Source: Pseudomonadota bacterium (lineage in GTDB: Bacteria > Desulfobacterota > Desulfobulbia > Desulfobulbales > CALZHT01). Taken from it: a stretch of 45,977 nucleotides of DNA. Shown in pieces: positions 1 to 13,350 of the stretch (position 1 is its first letter; each line of letters starts with the position of its first letter). Position numbers and translations under genes: made by a program. Where the stretch lies: assembly GCA_018823135.1 (NCBI GenBank), contig JAHJJF010000034.1, forward strand, positions 1-45,977, written 5' to 3'. The notes below the pieces were generated by a model. That model saw only the letters and a program-made list of their open reading frames with translations, ran no database searches and was not told where the DNA came from.

Positions 1-8
1 GAGGTCAA

Positions 9-2283
<2,275 letters not shown>

Positions 2284-2575
2284 GGGAACCCTCCTTTAGG
2301 GCAAATTTGGGTTAAGCTGATTGGATTGATTTAGGCAAACAAAAAATGCCGTGAAGCAAGGCAAAATCCTTTGCCAAGTCTATAAATGTGAACAGGAAAT
2401 TTAATTTTTTTTACAATAGTATATAAAGTAAAAGATGGGAGAAAAATAGACAAGGGGAATGATATTTGACTGAAGAGTTGGCTGACGAATCAGCAATTAC
2501 TATAAACAATTCCTTTAGCACGAGAAGTCGGGTAAATTGTTGAGACACGATAATCATTCTAAGGGAATTTTTCAT

Positions 2576-3346
2576 ATGAACAAACCACTTATTCTGCTTA
2601 CCAATGATGACGGAGTCTATGCTCCCGGGCTCAAGGCAATTTGCGATGTAATGAGAAATATTGGTCGAATCGTTGTTGTCGCTCCTGAACGGGACAACAG
2701 CGCCGCAAGTCATTCCCTTACCATGCACCGACCGCTCAGAGTGAGAAAGATTGATGAAGACGTTTACATGATTGACGGAACACCAACCGACTGCGTGACA
2801 ATCGGCATAGGAATGGTGCTTGACGAAAAGCCGGCACTGGTGGTTTCAGGAATCAATCCGGGGGGAAACCTCGGTGATGATATAAGTTATTCCGGCACGG
2901 TTTCCGCAGCGGTGGAAGGAACCATGCTCGGGGTGCCCTCCTTTGCAGTATCCCTGGCAGGGGAGGCGCCCTTTGATTTTTCAGCCGCCGCTGAATTTTC
3001 CGGGCAATTGGCCGGGAAGATTCTTGATAAGGGCCTTTTCCGGGAGACATTGCTCAATGTCAATGTTCCCAATATCAGCAAGGAGTTGATCAAGGGGGTG
3101 CGCTATACCAGGCAGGGGAGAAGGATTTACGAGGGGGCAATCAAGGAAACCAGCGACCCCTGGGGAAGAAAACATTACTGGATTGGTGGCGGCACGCCTC
3201 TATGGGATGGGCGAGAGGATACGGATGCCAGTGCCGTTTTAAAGCAGTATGTTTCAATCACCCCCATCCACCTTGATTTGACAAACTATGATGCCTTGTC
3301 ACGGCTTCGCCAGGACTGGCCCGTTGACATTGATTGGACTCGTTGA
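2576..3346 (+). CDS. surE: 5'/3'-nucleotidase SurE
   Basis: SurE is a divalent-metal-dependent nucleoside monophosphate phosphatase. The protein is 256 aa from the ATG at 2576, which follows AAGGGAA at a good distance and matches the family start MNKPLILLTNDDG. The metal site is visible as D11/D12 in NDDG, the Ser in DNSAASHS, and the Asn of SGINPGGNLGDD. An upstream in-frame start at 2537 would add 13 unconserved residues. The stop TGA is directly followed by the ATG of the biotin ligase gene, so the two are very likely translated from one message. Confidence 0.96.
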   Translation: MNKPLILLTNDDGVYAPGLKAICDVMRNIGRIVVVAPERDNSAASHSLTMHRPLRVRKIDEDVYMIDGTPTDCVTIGIGMVLDEKPALVVSGINPGGNLGDDISYSGTVSAAVEGTMLGVPSFAVSLAGEAPFDFSAAAEFSGQLAGKILDKGLFRETLLNVNVPNISKELIKGVRYTRQGRRIYEGAIKETSDPWGRKHYWIGGGTPLWDGREDTDASAVLKQYVSITPIHLDLTNYDALSRLRQDWPVDIDWTR

Positions 3347-4162
3347 ATGGAATCATCCGGAAATCTTGCAAATGATCCATTATGGCGGGAAATGCTGGAA
3401 ACCGGTTTTCTGGGTGATTTTCCGGTCAGCTATCGGGATGTTGTTGACTCCACAAATGTCATAGCAATGGACATGGCTCGTTCCGGCGCTCCCACCGGAA
3501 CCGTAGTTGTTGCCGGGAGTCAGACGTCCGGCAAGGGAAGGCTTGGAAGAAAATGGCTTTCGCCGCCGGGATCCGGCCTTTATTTTTCAATAATCCTGAG
3601 GCCGCGGCTGGCGCTTGATGATTTGTCGAGAATCACCCTTGCCGCAGGCGTTGCGGTCTGCCAGGCACTTGAAGCGACAACCGGTTTGTCGCCACGGCTG
3701 AAATGGCCCAATGATCTTTTGCTGAACGGTAAGAAATTCTGCGGTATTTTAACTGAAACCGCCGGGATATCATCTCCTGACTCAATCCCGGTTATCGTCG
3801 GCATCGGTATGAATGTTCTGAACGCTAAGAGTTCTATGCCTGCTGATTTGCAGGGAAAGGTTACGTCTCTCTTTGAAGAGGGGGAAACTGTTTACGGCAA
3901 AGGAGTGCTGCTCGAAGAATGTGTAGCGCGGGTGCTGGGGCAGGTGGATGTTTTGGAGAAAGGGGACTTTAATGCCATTATTCGGGAATTTGACAGAAGA
4001 GATGCGATCAAGGGGAAACATTGTTACTGGCTGACGCCGGCAGGCGCGGTGGTTTCAGGGGTTTCGCTGGGTGTGGATGAGCGGGGAGTTCTCCATATCC
4101 GCGATAATCAGGGCAGAGTTTCAGAAGTCATTTCTGGAGATATAAATCAGAAAAAACCATAA
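3347..4162 (+). CDS. birA: Biotin--[acetyl-CoA-carboxylase] ligase
   Basis: This 271-aa class I (monofunctional) biotin protein ligase attaches biotin to carrier lysines of biotin-dependent carboxylases or decarboxylases. The core motifs are present: the biotinyl-AMP loop SGKGRLGRKW, then SGLYFSIILRP, then KWPNDLLLNGKKFCGILTE, and a C-terminal SH3-like segment. There is no N-terminal winged helix, so unlike E. coli BirA it should not act as a repressor. The ATG abuts the surE stop. A hairpin terminator lies at the 3' end. Confidence 0.95.
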   Translation: MESSGNLANDPLWREMLETGFLGDFPVSYRDVVDSTNVIAMDMARSGAPTGTVVVAGSQTSGKGRLGRKWLSPPGSGLYFSIILRPRLALDDLSRITLAAGVAVCQALEATTGLSPRLKWPNDLLLNGKKFCGILTETAGISSPDSIPVIVGIGMNVLNAKSSMPADLQGKVTSLFEEGETVYGKGVLLEECVARVLGQVDVLEKGDFNAIIREFDRRDAIKGKHCYWLTPAGAVVSGVSLGVDERGVLHIRDNQGRVSEVISGDINQKKP

Positions 4163-4190
4163 AAAAGAGCCCCGAAGGACTCTTTTTTAT
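4161..4190. terminator. Bidirectional Rho-independent terminator between birA and ahcY
   Basis: An A-tract, AAAGAG, a GC-rich loop (CCCCGAAGGA), then CTCTTTTTT. The stem is flanked by A-run and T-run, so it can stop transcription from birA (+) and from the convergent ahcY (-). Confidence 0.8.
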
Positions 4191-4210
4191 GGGCTACGTG
4201 AACGCTTTAA

Positions 4211-5515
4211 TTAGTATCGATAATACTCAGGCTTGTATGGCCCGTCGGCAGGCACATTAATATATTCAGCCTGTTCCTTGGAAAGCCTGGTCAGCTTCGC
4301 GCCGATTTTTTGCAGATGCAGCATGGCCACCTTCTCGTCAAGGTGCTTGGGCAGAAAGTAAACCTTGTTTTCATATTTGCCGGGGTTCAGCCAGAGTTCA
4401 ATCTGGGCCATGACCTGATTGGTAAAGGAATTGCTCATGACAAAGCTCGGATGACCGGTTGCACAGCCAAGGTTAACCAGGCGGCCCTCAGCGAGGACGA
4501 TAATCCGTTTACCGTCAGGAAAGATCACGTGGTCCACCTGGGGTTTGATGTTCTCCCACTCAAGCTTTCTGATGGAGGCAATATCAATTTCGCTGTCAAA
4601 ATGGCCGATATTGCAGACTATTGCCTGGTCTTTCATCTGCTCCATGTGGTTTCTGCCGATCACCTTGAGGTTGCCGGTTGCGGTAACAAAGATATTACCG
4701 ATGGCCGCGGCTTCATCCATTGTTGTAACCCGGTAGCCTTCCATGGCCGCCTGCAGGGCGCAGATGGGGTCGATTTCCGTGACATAGACGGTTGCGCCCA
4801 TTCCTCTGAGCGCCTGGGCACAACCCTTGCCCACATCGCCGTAACCGCAGACCACGGCGATTTTTCCTGCAATCATCACGTCGGTGGCGCGTTTGATGCC
4901 GTCAATGAGTGATTCGCGGCAGCCGTAAAGATTGTCGAATTTTGATTTGGTCACCGAATCGTTGACATTGAATGCCGGCGTCATCAGGGTGCCTTTGTTC
5001 ATCATTTCAACAAGCCGGTGGACACCGGTTGTGGTTTCTTCGCTGATGCCGCGGATGTCCTTCATCATTTCAGGATATTTTTCATGCATGATCTGGGTGA
5101 GGTCGCCGCCATCGTCGAGAATCATATTGGGCCGCCAGTTGTTCGGGCCGAAGATTGTCTGTTCGATACACCACCAGAATTCCTCCTCTGTTTCACCTTT
5201 CCAGGCAAAGACCGGGATTCCAGCGGCCGCGATAGCTGCTGCAGCATGATCCTGGGTGGAAAAAATATTGCATGAGGACCAGCGGACTTCAGCGCCGAGC
5301 TCCACAAGGGTTTCGATGAGGACGGCGGTCTGAATTGTCATGTGGAGGCAGCCGCCGATTCGTGCTCCCTTGAGCGGGTTTTTTCCGGCATATTCTTTTC
5401 GAACCGCCATCAGCCCGGGCATTTCGGTTTCAGCGATGTTGATTTCCTTTCTGCCCCATGCGGCTCCGGCCATATCTGCGACTTTATAATCCGCTGCAGT
5501 TGTCTGCTTACTCAT
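4211..5515 (-). CDS. ahcY: Adenosylhomocysteinase
   Basis: This enzyme splits S-adenosylhomocysteine into adenosine and homocysteine and so relieves product inhibition of methyltransferases. The protein is 434 aa and begins [18 protein letters not shown]. Visible features are the substrate region [15 protein letters not shown], the NAD-binding [15 protein letters not shown] loop, [10 protein letters not shown], and the C-terminal YKPEYYRY that reaches into the partner subunit's NAD site. The ribosome site GAAGGAG precedes the ATG. It lies 92 bp downstream of metK on the same strand, so the two probably form a SAM-cycle operon. I looked for an SAH riboswitch in the 92-bp gap and could not make a convincing one. 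Confidence 0.97.
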   Translation of the reverse strand: MSKQTTAADYKVADMAGAAWGRKEINIAETEMPGLMAVRKEYAGKNPLKGARIGGCLHMTIQTAVLIETLVELGAEVRWSSCNIFSTQDHAAAAIAAAGIPVFAWKGETEEEFWWCIEQTIFGPNNWRPNMILDDGGDLTQIMHEKYPEMMKDIRGISEETTTGVHRLVEMMNKGTLMTPAFNVNDSVTKSKFDNLYGCRESLIDGIKRATDVMIAGKIAVVCGYGDVGKGCAQALRGMGATVYVTEIDPICALQAAMEGYRVTTMDEAAAIGNIFVTATGNLKVIGRNHMEQMKDQAIVCNIGHFDSEIDIASIRKLEWENIKPQVDHVIFPDGKRIIVLAEGRLVNLGCATGHPSFVMSNSFTNQVMAQIELWLNPGKYENKVYFLPKHLDEKVAMLHLQKIGAKLTRLSKEQAEYINVPADGPYKPEYYRY

Positions 5516-5607
5516 AATGTATACTCCTTCAAAAAACTTTCTTGTATCAACGGCGCCGGCAATGTGAAGAAAAACAAAAGCGCCTGTTGAGTAATTGTTT
5601 CAGGTGA

Positions 5608-6774
<1,167 letters not shown>

Positions 6775-6887
6775 TATCGTCCTTCCTTTGTTGAAAAGGT
6801 TTTGAAAAGTATAATAAGTTATTTAGTGTTGCGATAAACCGTTAATTATTGAGCAAAAGCGACGCCTCTGTCAAGAGAAAATGTCAA

Positions 6888-7814
6888 TCAGTTGAGATAT
6901 TTCATCTGCAGATTCCGTACCTCATCTGCAAGTTCTTCATTGACCGGGGTTTCGAGACCTAGAAGCCGGGCCTCGCGAATAAGCGCACCGTTAATGGCTT
7001 CTATTTCGGTTTGGCGCTGATTCCTTATATCCTGCAGCATGCTTGAAATGTTTTGAGAAGTTGCCCTGCACACGGTCTCGGTAAGAGAGACAGGGTTTTC
7101 TGAAATCGTTATCCCTTTTGCTTTTGCGACGTGCAGGGCTTCTTTGACCGCGGCTCTCAACTGGTTTTTGATGGACGGCGTTTCCAATAACCTGCCGTTT
7201 GGGCAATTATGAATTGCGGTTAAGGCGTTGATGCCGATATTAATGAGAAATTTATTCCAGATCTTTGAAAGAATATCGTTGGTAATTACTGTTTCAAAAC
7301 CGGCACTATTTAATAGTTCGGCTGCATGGGCAAGCTTTGCAGCTTCCTGGTCATTCGCAGGAGATAAAAAGCCTAAGGAGGTAATACCTGTGCCACCGAA
7401 ACGTACACGTCCCTGATCGACCAGCGTCGCACCCATAGAGGTTACGCCGGCAACCCAGGGGGAGGACATCTTTTGTTGCAGGATATCCAGATGGTTGATG
7501 CCGTTTTGAAAAGCCAGGAGCAGACTTTCCCGCGATAATAGTTGCGACATGGAGACCAGGGCGCTTTCTGTGTGGTGCGATTTAACGCAGAGAAAAACGA
7601 AATCGGCAATTCCTATGGTTGACGCATCATGGGTAACCGGGATTGACTTTTTTGTTTCAGTGCCGCCCCGTTCTAGAAAAATGCCCTGCCGCGACAGCAG
7701 CAGGGCACGTTTGGGGTCATGGTCTAAAAGCCATATGGCATGATCGGTTCCTGCAGCAAGTGATGATGCCAGCAGGCAGCCTAATGCTCCCGGGCCTATT
7801 ACAACGATTTTCAT
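6888..7814 (-). CDS. panE: 2-dehydropantoate 2-reductase (ketopantoate reductase)
   Basis: This protein reduces ketopantoate to pantoate with NADPH in pantothenate/CoA synthesis. It is 308 aa. The N-terminal Rossmann loop is IGPGALG (residues 5-11). The central FQNGINHLD and GVTSMGA stretches and the catalytic-lysine helix SKIWNKFLINIGINALTAI are clear, followed by the helical ApbA C-terminal domain. The chosen ATG at 7814 follows AGGGAGA; a start five codons earlier would overlap that ribosome site. ApbA/PanE paralogues of other specificity exist, so the function is likely but not certain. Confidence 0.88.
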   Translation of the reverse strand: MKIVVIGPGALGCLLASSLAAGTDHAIWLLDHDPKRALLLSRQGIFLERGGTETKKSIPVTHDASTIGIADFVFLCVKSHHTESALVSMSQLLSRESLLLAFQNGINHLDILQQKMSSPWVAGVTSMGATLVDQGRVRFGGTGITSLGFLSPANDQEAAKLAHAAELLNSAGFETVITNDILSKIWNKFLINIGINALTAIHNCPNGRLLETPSIKNQLRAAVKEALHVAKAKGITISENPVSLTETVCRATSQNISSMLQDIRNQRQTEIEAINGALIREARLLGLETPVNEELADEVRNLQMKYLN

Positions 7815-7855
7815 GGTGTCTCCCTTCATGGACAGACACTATTTGAACAAGTGCG

Positions 7856-8755
7856 TTACTTAATAGCTGCTTCCTCGACAAGTACTTTATATTTATAGCC
7901 GGCGCCAAAATCTTTATCAGCCGCCAGAATGCCTTCAATGGTAATAACATCACCAAGGTTGGGGGCGGAGGAAGAAGTTACGACAAGATCATGTGTGTTT
8001 TTTGCGGGGTCGCCGGAACCGTCCTGTAAATGGATCCAGTTTCTGCTCATAACGTTCGGGGTGACCTTTACGACTTTTCCTTTAACTGTGACTTTTTTGG
8101 CGTTCAAAGCCGCACTCTTTTTAAAGAGATCTCCTACCTTATGTGCATTTTCTCCGGTCGCTTTGTCAATTTTGAGTTCAGTAAACGGAACAACGGATTT
8201 TGAACTGCCGGTGCCGGAAGCATCCGAAGTCGGTTGATTCATGCTGCCGCCTTCAGCGCTTAACGCATCGTTGAATGATCCGCCGCCCATGCCACCCATA
8301 GCACCTCCACCGTGGGGAGATGATGCGCCCCAGCTCGGCGAGGCATTTGGAGCTGCCGTTGGTTGGCCATCGGCAAAACCGGATGCGAAAATCAGTTTGT
8401 CAAAGGTTCGGTCGAGAGATTTGCTGGGAAAATCATGCATAACCATGCTGTATATAACACTTACTTCATCACCGACTTTTACATCAGCTGAAGGAAGGGC
8501 AACCCATGTTTTTTCCGTGCCCTGATCCAGGTGTATATACGTGTATCCGCCGGCAGGAAGAGCCTCAAGTACTTTTCCCTTAATGGTGGTGCCCCTTAAG
8601 GGGTCCTGGTCAATATTGGCAGCCATGTCTTCTTGCTGTCCGGTTGCTTGATTCGAAGAAGTGGTGGCAGTTTTGTCATCACCGCATGAAGCTATGAACG
8701 CTGTCATCAATACAACACAAATTATACAACCTAGATTTTTGAGATTAGTGGTCAT
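7856..8755 (-). CDS. OB-fold lipoprotein with two nucleic-acid-binding-like domains
   Basis: This 299-aa exported lipoprotein has a lipobox IASC with the lipidated cysteine at residue 24, then a polar linker. Two similar beta-rich domains follow: about 50-130 (GTTIKGKVLEAL...YTYIHLDQG...W) and about 215-299 (KVTVKGKVVKVT...RNWIHLQDGSG). Both have the GKV...WIHLQDG pattern of OB-fold domains found in NrfJ-like and tRNA-anti-like periplasmic proteins. Between them is a Gly/Met/Ser-rich linker (about 170-205). The ATG at 8755 follows GAGGAG; a longer frame exists upstream without signal-peptide character. The gene ends 41 bp before the panE start. Ligand and role are unknown; metal or haem handling in the envelope is possible. 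Confidence 0.75.
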   Translation of the reverse strand: MTTNLKNLGCIICVVLMTAFIASCGDDKTATTSSNQATGQQEDMAANIDQDPLRGTTIKGKVLEALPAGGYTYIHLDQGTEKTWVALPSADVKVGDEVSVIYSMVMHDFPSKSLDRTFDKLIFASGFADGQPTAAPNASPSWGASSPHGGGAMGGMGGGSFNDALSAEGGSMNQPTSDASGTGSSKSVVPFTELKIDKATGENAHKVGDLFKKSAALNAKKVTVKGKVVKVTPNVMSRNWIHLQDGSGDPAKNTHDLVVTSSSAPNLGDVITIEGILAADKDFGAGYKYKVLVEEAAIK

Positions 8756-8920
8756 GGAAAATAACTCCTCACTTGGTTTTTTATAAAAGTATTTTGTTAG
8801 CTCGTTAATTTTTCGGCAGCGTAAAAAGCAGGATGCGGACGTATTCCGCATCTAGCTTGTTGATATTACGAGAGGCGCTAATTTAGCATTCAATTTGTTG
8901 CGAGACCATCAAAATTAAAT

Positions 8921-8945
8921 ATGCCGCAAAATAATCTTACGGCAT
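8921..8945 (-). terminator. Probable terminator after clpA
   Basis: Read on the minus strand, ATGCCGTAA and TTTGCGGCAT form a stem of about nine pairs (one G-T) with a short loop, followed by ATTTAATTTT. It lies about 40 bp past the clpA stop. The T-run is weak. Confidence 0.5.
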
Positions 8946-8985
8946 GTTGGCCGGTTCCTAGTCGGTTGAAAAGCGGCGATGGGCG

Positions 8986-11205
8986 CTATTGTCCGGAATA
9001 GGAAAAGGTTAACTGTTTGTTTTTCAGGCCGACTTTTGTGGTGCCGCCCTTTGAAAGTTGACCAAAAAGAATTTCATCGGTCAGTTTATTGCCAATCTCC
9101 TGCATGATCAGGCGGCGCAAGGGGCGAGCGCCATAATCAGGATCGTGCCCCTTATCCGCGAGCCAAGACCTGGCAGCAGGAGAAAGATGAATAATAACAT
9201 TTTTTTCGGAAAGCTGCATCTGAAGTTCATAGACCAGTTTGTCAACGATTTGTTCCATGACTTTTTTCTGGAGCTGGTCAAATGTAATTATCGCATCAAG
9301 TCTGTTTCTGAATTCAGGTGAAAAGAGATTTTTAATCGCCTTTTGTTCTTGGCCCTTTTTTTCCGACATGAAACCGATGGGCTGGCCGCTCATCTCTCGT
9401 GCTCCGGCATTGGTGGTCATGATAATAATGACATTTCGAAAATCGGCGCGGCGGCCGGAATTGTCAGTTAAGGTTGAATGGTCCATTACCTGCAGAAGAA
9501 TATTAAAAACATCGGCATGGGCTTTTTCAATTTCATCAAGGAGAAGTACGCTGTAGGGGTGTTTCCTAATCGCATCGGTCAACAGACCGCCCTGGTCAAA
9601 ACCAACATAGCCCGGAGGAGCGCCGATGAGTCTGGCCACTGCATGTTTCTCCATGTATTCGCTCATATCAAAGCGTTCAAAATGGATGCCCATTGCAAAG
9701 GCCAGCTGGCGTGCGACCTCGGTCTTGCCAACACCGGTGGGCCCTGCAAAGAGAAAGGCTCCGGTGGGTCGTTCTGGTTGTTTAATGCCAGCTCTTGAGC
9801 GCTTGACAGCAGTGACAATTGCATCAATGGCATGATCCTGGCCGAATATCTGGCTTTTCATGGTAAGATCCAGCAGGCGCAGATGCTCTACATCAGAACT
9901 TGTTGTGGATTGTACGGGAACCCGTGCCATGCTTGCCACAACAGCTTCCACATCCCGAACAGTGACGGTTTTCCTCCTTTTGCCTGGTTTTGCAAGCCTG
10001 AAGCGTGCGCCGACCTCGTCAAGAATATCAATGGCCTTGTCCGGCAGAAAGCGGTCATTGAGGTATCGTACTGCAAGTTCAGCCGTGGCTCTGATGCAGG
10101 GCGCGGTGTATTTAACGCCGTGGTGCTCTTCATATTTTGACTTGAGACCTTTTAATATTTCGCATGTTTCAGCAATTGAGGGCTCTTCGATGTCGACTTT
10201 CTGAAATCGCCGGGAAAGGGCGCGGTCCTTTTCTACATAATTTTTATACTCTTCATAGGTAGTGGAGCCGATACATCGCAGCGTCCCGGCCTGGAGCGCA
10301 GGTTTCAGGAGGTTTGAGGCATCCATGCTGCCGCCGCTGGTAGCGCCGGCGCCGACAATGGTATGCATCTCGTCAATGAAAAGGATAACGTTTTCATCGT
10401 TTTCAACTGCCTTGATAACTGCTTTGAGCCGTTGCTCAAAGTCACCCCGGTATTTCGTGCCTGATAAGAGGGTGCCCAGGTCCAGCATGCGGATTTCTAC
10501 ATCCTGCAATAAGTCTGGAACATCTCCATGATGAATTTGAAGCGCCAGTCCTTCAGCGATGGCGGTTTTCCCTACACCGGGCTCACCGACGAGCAGGGGG
10601 TTGTTCTTCTTTCGTCTGCAAAGGATCTGCATGATCCGCTGCAGTTCATGATGTCTGCCGATGAGGGGATCAATCTTGCCTTCACGTGCAAGTTTGGATA
10701 AATTTACTGTAAACTTGTCCAGATCGGATTCAGGCTTTTCTTCGTGACTGGTATTTTCCCTGGGGGCAATTTTTAAGCCGGGCATTGCATGCGAAACATA
10801 TTCGACAATATCAAGTCGGTTGATCCCTTCTTTTTTGAGGAAATAGACGGCAAAGGAGTCCGGTTCGGCAAACAGTGCAACCAATGCGTCACTGGGAGAG
10901 ACTTCCTCCTTGCCGCTGCTTTGAACGTGGGCAATGGCCCGTTGCAGCACCCGGTTAAACCCTATGGTCTGAATGGGGTCGTTGGCAATCCCTTCTTTTA
11001 TGACCGGCACATGAGTTTCAAAGAACTCTTCAAGGTTTTGTTTTATTTTTTCAGTGTCACCGCCGCAACTTAAAATGATCTGAACGGCAAGATCATCGTG
11101 CAGGAGACCGTATAGAATATGCTCTACGGTCACATATTCATGTTTGTGGATTTTTGCTTCACGAATGGCCATAACCAAAGCCATTTCGAGTTTATGATTT
11201 ATCAT
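8986..11205 (-). CDS. clpA: ATP-dependent Clp protease ATP-binding subunit ClpA
   Basis: ClpA is the AAA+ unfoldase that feeds substrates to ClpP. The protein is 739 aa. The N domain (about 1-145) carries the two Clp repeats and docks ClpS. The first AAA module has Walker A GEPGVGKT (about 207) and Walker B ILFIDEMHT. The second has GPTGVGKTE (about 490) and LLLDEIEKAH. The ClpP-docking loop is visible as GQPIGFMSEKKG. No ClpB-type middle coiled coil is present, which separates it from ClpB and ClpC. It lies 29 bp after clpS, the classical clpS-clpA order. Confidence 0.96.
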   Translation of the reverse strand: MINHKLEMALVMAIREAKIHKHEYVTVEHILYGLLHDDLAVQIILSCGGDTEKIKQNLEEFFETHVPVIKEGIANDPIQTIGFNRVLQRAIAHVQSSGKEEVSPSDALVALFAEPDSFAVYFLKKEGINRLDIVEYVSHAMPGLKIAPRENTSHEEKPESDLDKFTVNLSKLAREGKIDPLIGRHHELQRIMQILCRRKKNNPLLVGEPGVGKTAIAEGLALQIHHGDVPDLLQDVEIRMLDLGTLLSGTKYRGDFEQRLKAVIKAVENDENVILFIDEMHTIVGAGATSGGSMDASNLLKPALQAGTLRCIGSTTYEEYKNYVEKDRALSRRFQKVDIEEPSIAETCEILKGLKSKYEEHHGVKYTAPCIRATAELAVRYLNDRFLPDKAIDILDEVGARFRLAKPGKRRKTVTVRDVEAVVASMARVPVQSTTSSDVEHLRLLDLTMKSQIFGQDHAIDAIVTAVKRSRAGIKQPERPTGAFLFAGPTGVGKTEVARQLAFAMGIHFERFDMSEYMEKHAVARLIGAPPGYVGFDQGGLLTDAIRKHPYSVLLLDEIEKAHADVFNILLQVMDHSTLTDNSGRRADFRNVIIIMTTNAGAREMSGQPIGFMSEKKGQEQKAIKNLFSPEFRNRLDAIITFDQLQKKVMEQIVDKLVYELQMQLSEKNVIIHLSPAARSWLADKGHDPDYGARPLRRLIMQEIGNKLTDEILFGQLSKGGTTKVGLKNKQLTFSYSGQ

Positions 11206-11234
11206 ATCTTAGAGCTCCTGAAAAGAGTTCGGTT

Positions 11235-11549
11235 TTAAGCCTTTTCAATTGTGCATTTAAGCGGATGTTCGTTCTGCCTGGCGTACTCGTTGACCTGGGT
11301 CATTTTTGTGTCGGCAATTTCACGGGGGAAGACACCGGCTACGCCGACGCCGTGATTATGTACTGTGAGCATAATGGCAGTAGCCTCAGTCTTTGTTTTG
11401 TGAAAGATCGCTTCAAGGATCATCACAACAAAGTCCATTGTCGTATAATCATCATTATGCAGTAAAACCTTGAACAGGGGTGGCTCTTCTACTTCCTGCC
11501 GTTGCTCGACTATGGCTTGCCCATCAAGATCTTTTTGTTCATGACTCAT
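11235..11549 (-). CDS. clpS: ATP-dependent Clp protease adaptor ClpS
   Basis: ClpS delivers N-degron substrates to ClpA. The 104-aa protein has the family core LLHNDDYTTMDFVVMIL (about residues 30-46), where Asn-Asp-Asp and the following Thr-Thr-Met-Asp form the N-end-rule pocket, and the later HNHGVGVAGVFPREIADTKM segment that ends in the usual amphipathic strand. The N-terminal 20 residues are acidic and unstructured, as expected for the tail pulled by ClpA. It is directly upstream of clpA on the same strand. Confidence 0.95.
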   Translation of the reverse strand: MSHEQKDLDGQAIVEQRQEVEEPPLFKVLLHNDDYTTMDFVVMILEAIFHKTKTEATAIMLTVHNHGVGVAGVFPREIADTKMTQVNEYARQNEHPLKCTIEKA

Positions 11550-11753
11550 GGCAACATATACTCCCTTTTATCTCATCATGGCTCGTTTCAGTCCTGCATT
11601 GAAACAATGTGTCATTATTATGCCGATCCCTGAACCGACTATTTCGTAAGTCCATTGCGGAAATATTGGCGTCTGGTCATGCACTGGTAACTTCTACTAA
11701 ATATCTAATAATCATTTATCGTTCAAGATGCACGTTTTTGGAAGATATTTTTC

Positions 11754-13148
11754 TTATGAAAAATCAGCACGCTGTATTTCGGGGGCAGCGGGCAGGAGTT
11801 GCCCAAAGAGATAATTTTCAAGGAGCAATGCATCGGAAATACCCGTACTCTTTATCTGAAACTCGGTTTCAAGCAACCGGGAAAGGCCTTTTTTTAAATG
11901 AGCAATGGAGAAAGATTCTGCCTGGGTGAAAAGTTTATACACAACATAAGGATGGCCGGAAAGAATATCAGCCGGCTCATCAAGGCAGGCCTTCAGGGAT
12001 GGCAGGTATCCTTTTTGAAAGCCGTCAAAGGATTGTCTGCTGTATCTGGGATTTTTCAAGCCCTGAAATGCTTTGGCCGTCAGCAGCTTTCTGGTAATAT
12101 TCCGCAGCCCGGAAAGGACCGCCAGCGGATGAATGCCGTGTTCCCGCAATCGGGTGAAAATCAGGATCGCCTCCGATAGATTGCCGGCGGCAAACGCTTC
12201 GGTGAGTTCATACATTGCCTCCTCACGGGTGCGCCCGATAACCGCATCGATATCCCTTGAAGAAATGGTTGTTTGGTCGCCGGTATACAGGGCAATTTTT
12301 TCTGTCTCCATGACCACTGCCACCGGATGGAAACCAACTCTTTCAAGCAGTCGGGTCAGGGCTTTTGGTTCGATTTTTTTATTGAAGTCTGCAAGGGTTC
12401 TCTCAACCAGTTCGCGTAAAACCACGTCCTGTTCATTGCGGGCTGCTGTGCTGAAGCCCGTGTCAACCGAAAGGTCGATAACCGCGCAGTTTTTCGCCAT
12501 GAACTTATACAGGCGTTTTCTTTTGTCTACAGTATCTGCAAGAAGGATAAGGATATTGTTTTTTGGAATACCGGCTTCGAGAGTATCGACATACCTGTCG
12601 GCGATATCCGTACTTTTAGAATGAGTTGATGCGCTATTTTTTGCCGGAGGTGTGGAGGCGATTGTCTCTTTTATCCAGGAAAGATTTTCGCTGGGTTTTG
12701 GAAAGCCGAAGAGGTTTTTCCAGCCATTGGCGTTTAATTCTTCAAGCTCATCCAAGTCTGCCCCGGAAGTATCGATAAGTTGCGCAAGATATCGCCCGGC
12801 CTCTTTCGAATCATTTGCGTCATGGGCGTTTTTTGCTTTTTCCCAGATTGATTTAGAGACGGTTTTTGAATGAAACAGTCTGGAATCGGTGACCCGGATT
12901 ATCTGGCTACCGGGAAAGAGATTGAAAGTCCGCAACAGGTTCAGGGTGTTCTCCGGATCTTCCTGGTCGCCGTCAAGATTCTTGAGATTGGCGGTCTGGT
13001 TTTTCTCCGGGAGCAGGGTTGAGATGATTTCGCCGGCAATTTCCCGGCAGAGAAAGCGTTCCCCGAAGATCAGAAAGGCGGGATAGGTCTTGCCCTGTTT
13101 GAGCTCTTTAAGCAGAGCGGTAATGTCTTTTCGTTTCCAGGCAGGCAT
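11754..13148 (-). CDS. holA: DNA polymerase III subunit delta
   Basis: The delta subunit of the clamp loader opens the sliding clamp. The start (PAFLIFGERFLCREIAGEII) and the central NNILILLADTVDKRKRLYKF match HolA domain I. The following VLRELVERTLADFNKKIEPKALTRLLERVG is the small AAA-like lid, and the helical collar domain fills the C-terminal third. At 464 aa it is about 120 residues longer than E. coli HolA. The extra length lies around residues 90-195, with a polar stretch rich in Ser/Thr/Lys/Ala (about 165-180) that looks like an inserted linker. It is transcribed alone, with over 200 bp to clpS. Confidence 0.88.
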   Translation of the reverse strand: MPAWKRKDITALLKELKQGKTYPAFLIFGERFLCREIAGEIISTLLPEKNQTANLKNLDGDQEDPENTLNLLRTFNLFPGSQIIRVTDSRLFHSKTVSKSIWEKAKNAHDANDSKEAGRYLAQLIDTSGADLDELEELNANGWKNLFGFPKPSENLSWIKETIASTPPAKNSASTHSKSTDIADRYVDTLEAGIPKNNILILLADTVDKRKRLYKFMAKNCAVIDLSVDTGFSTAARNEQDVVLRELVERTLADFNKKIEPKALTRLLERVGFHPVAVVMETEKIALYTGDQTTISSRDIDAVIGRTREEAMYELTEAFAAGNLSEAILIFTRLREHGIHPLAVLSGLRNITRKLLTAKAFQGLKNPRYSRQSFDGFQKGYLPSLKACLDEPADILSGHPYVVYKLFTQAESFSIAHLKKGLSRLLETEFQIKSTGISDALLLENYLFGQLLPAAPEIQRADFS

Positions 13149-13350
13149 AATGGTTATTTTTAAATGGAATTAATATGTTTAGGTGAATAGATATTTTAGT
13201 GCGGAGTAATTTCCATGGCCACTCATTTTTAAAAGAAATAGGATGGGAGCAATTTAAGCACGGATCAAGCATAAAGAAAAGTTGTTTCCCCGCCTGACAA
13301 GGATTACATTATATTGATAAATAATACTAAAAAAGGAAAAACACATATTT

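Noticed and set aside
4310-4912. 200-codon plus-strand frame opposite ahcY
   Set aside because: It is the antisense of a highly conserved gene, with no start signal.
5516-5607. Possible SAH riboswitch between metK and ahcY
   Set aside because: GGCGC/GCGCC could pair, but the conserved core could not be matched.
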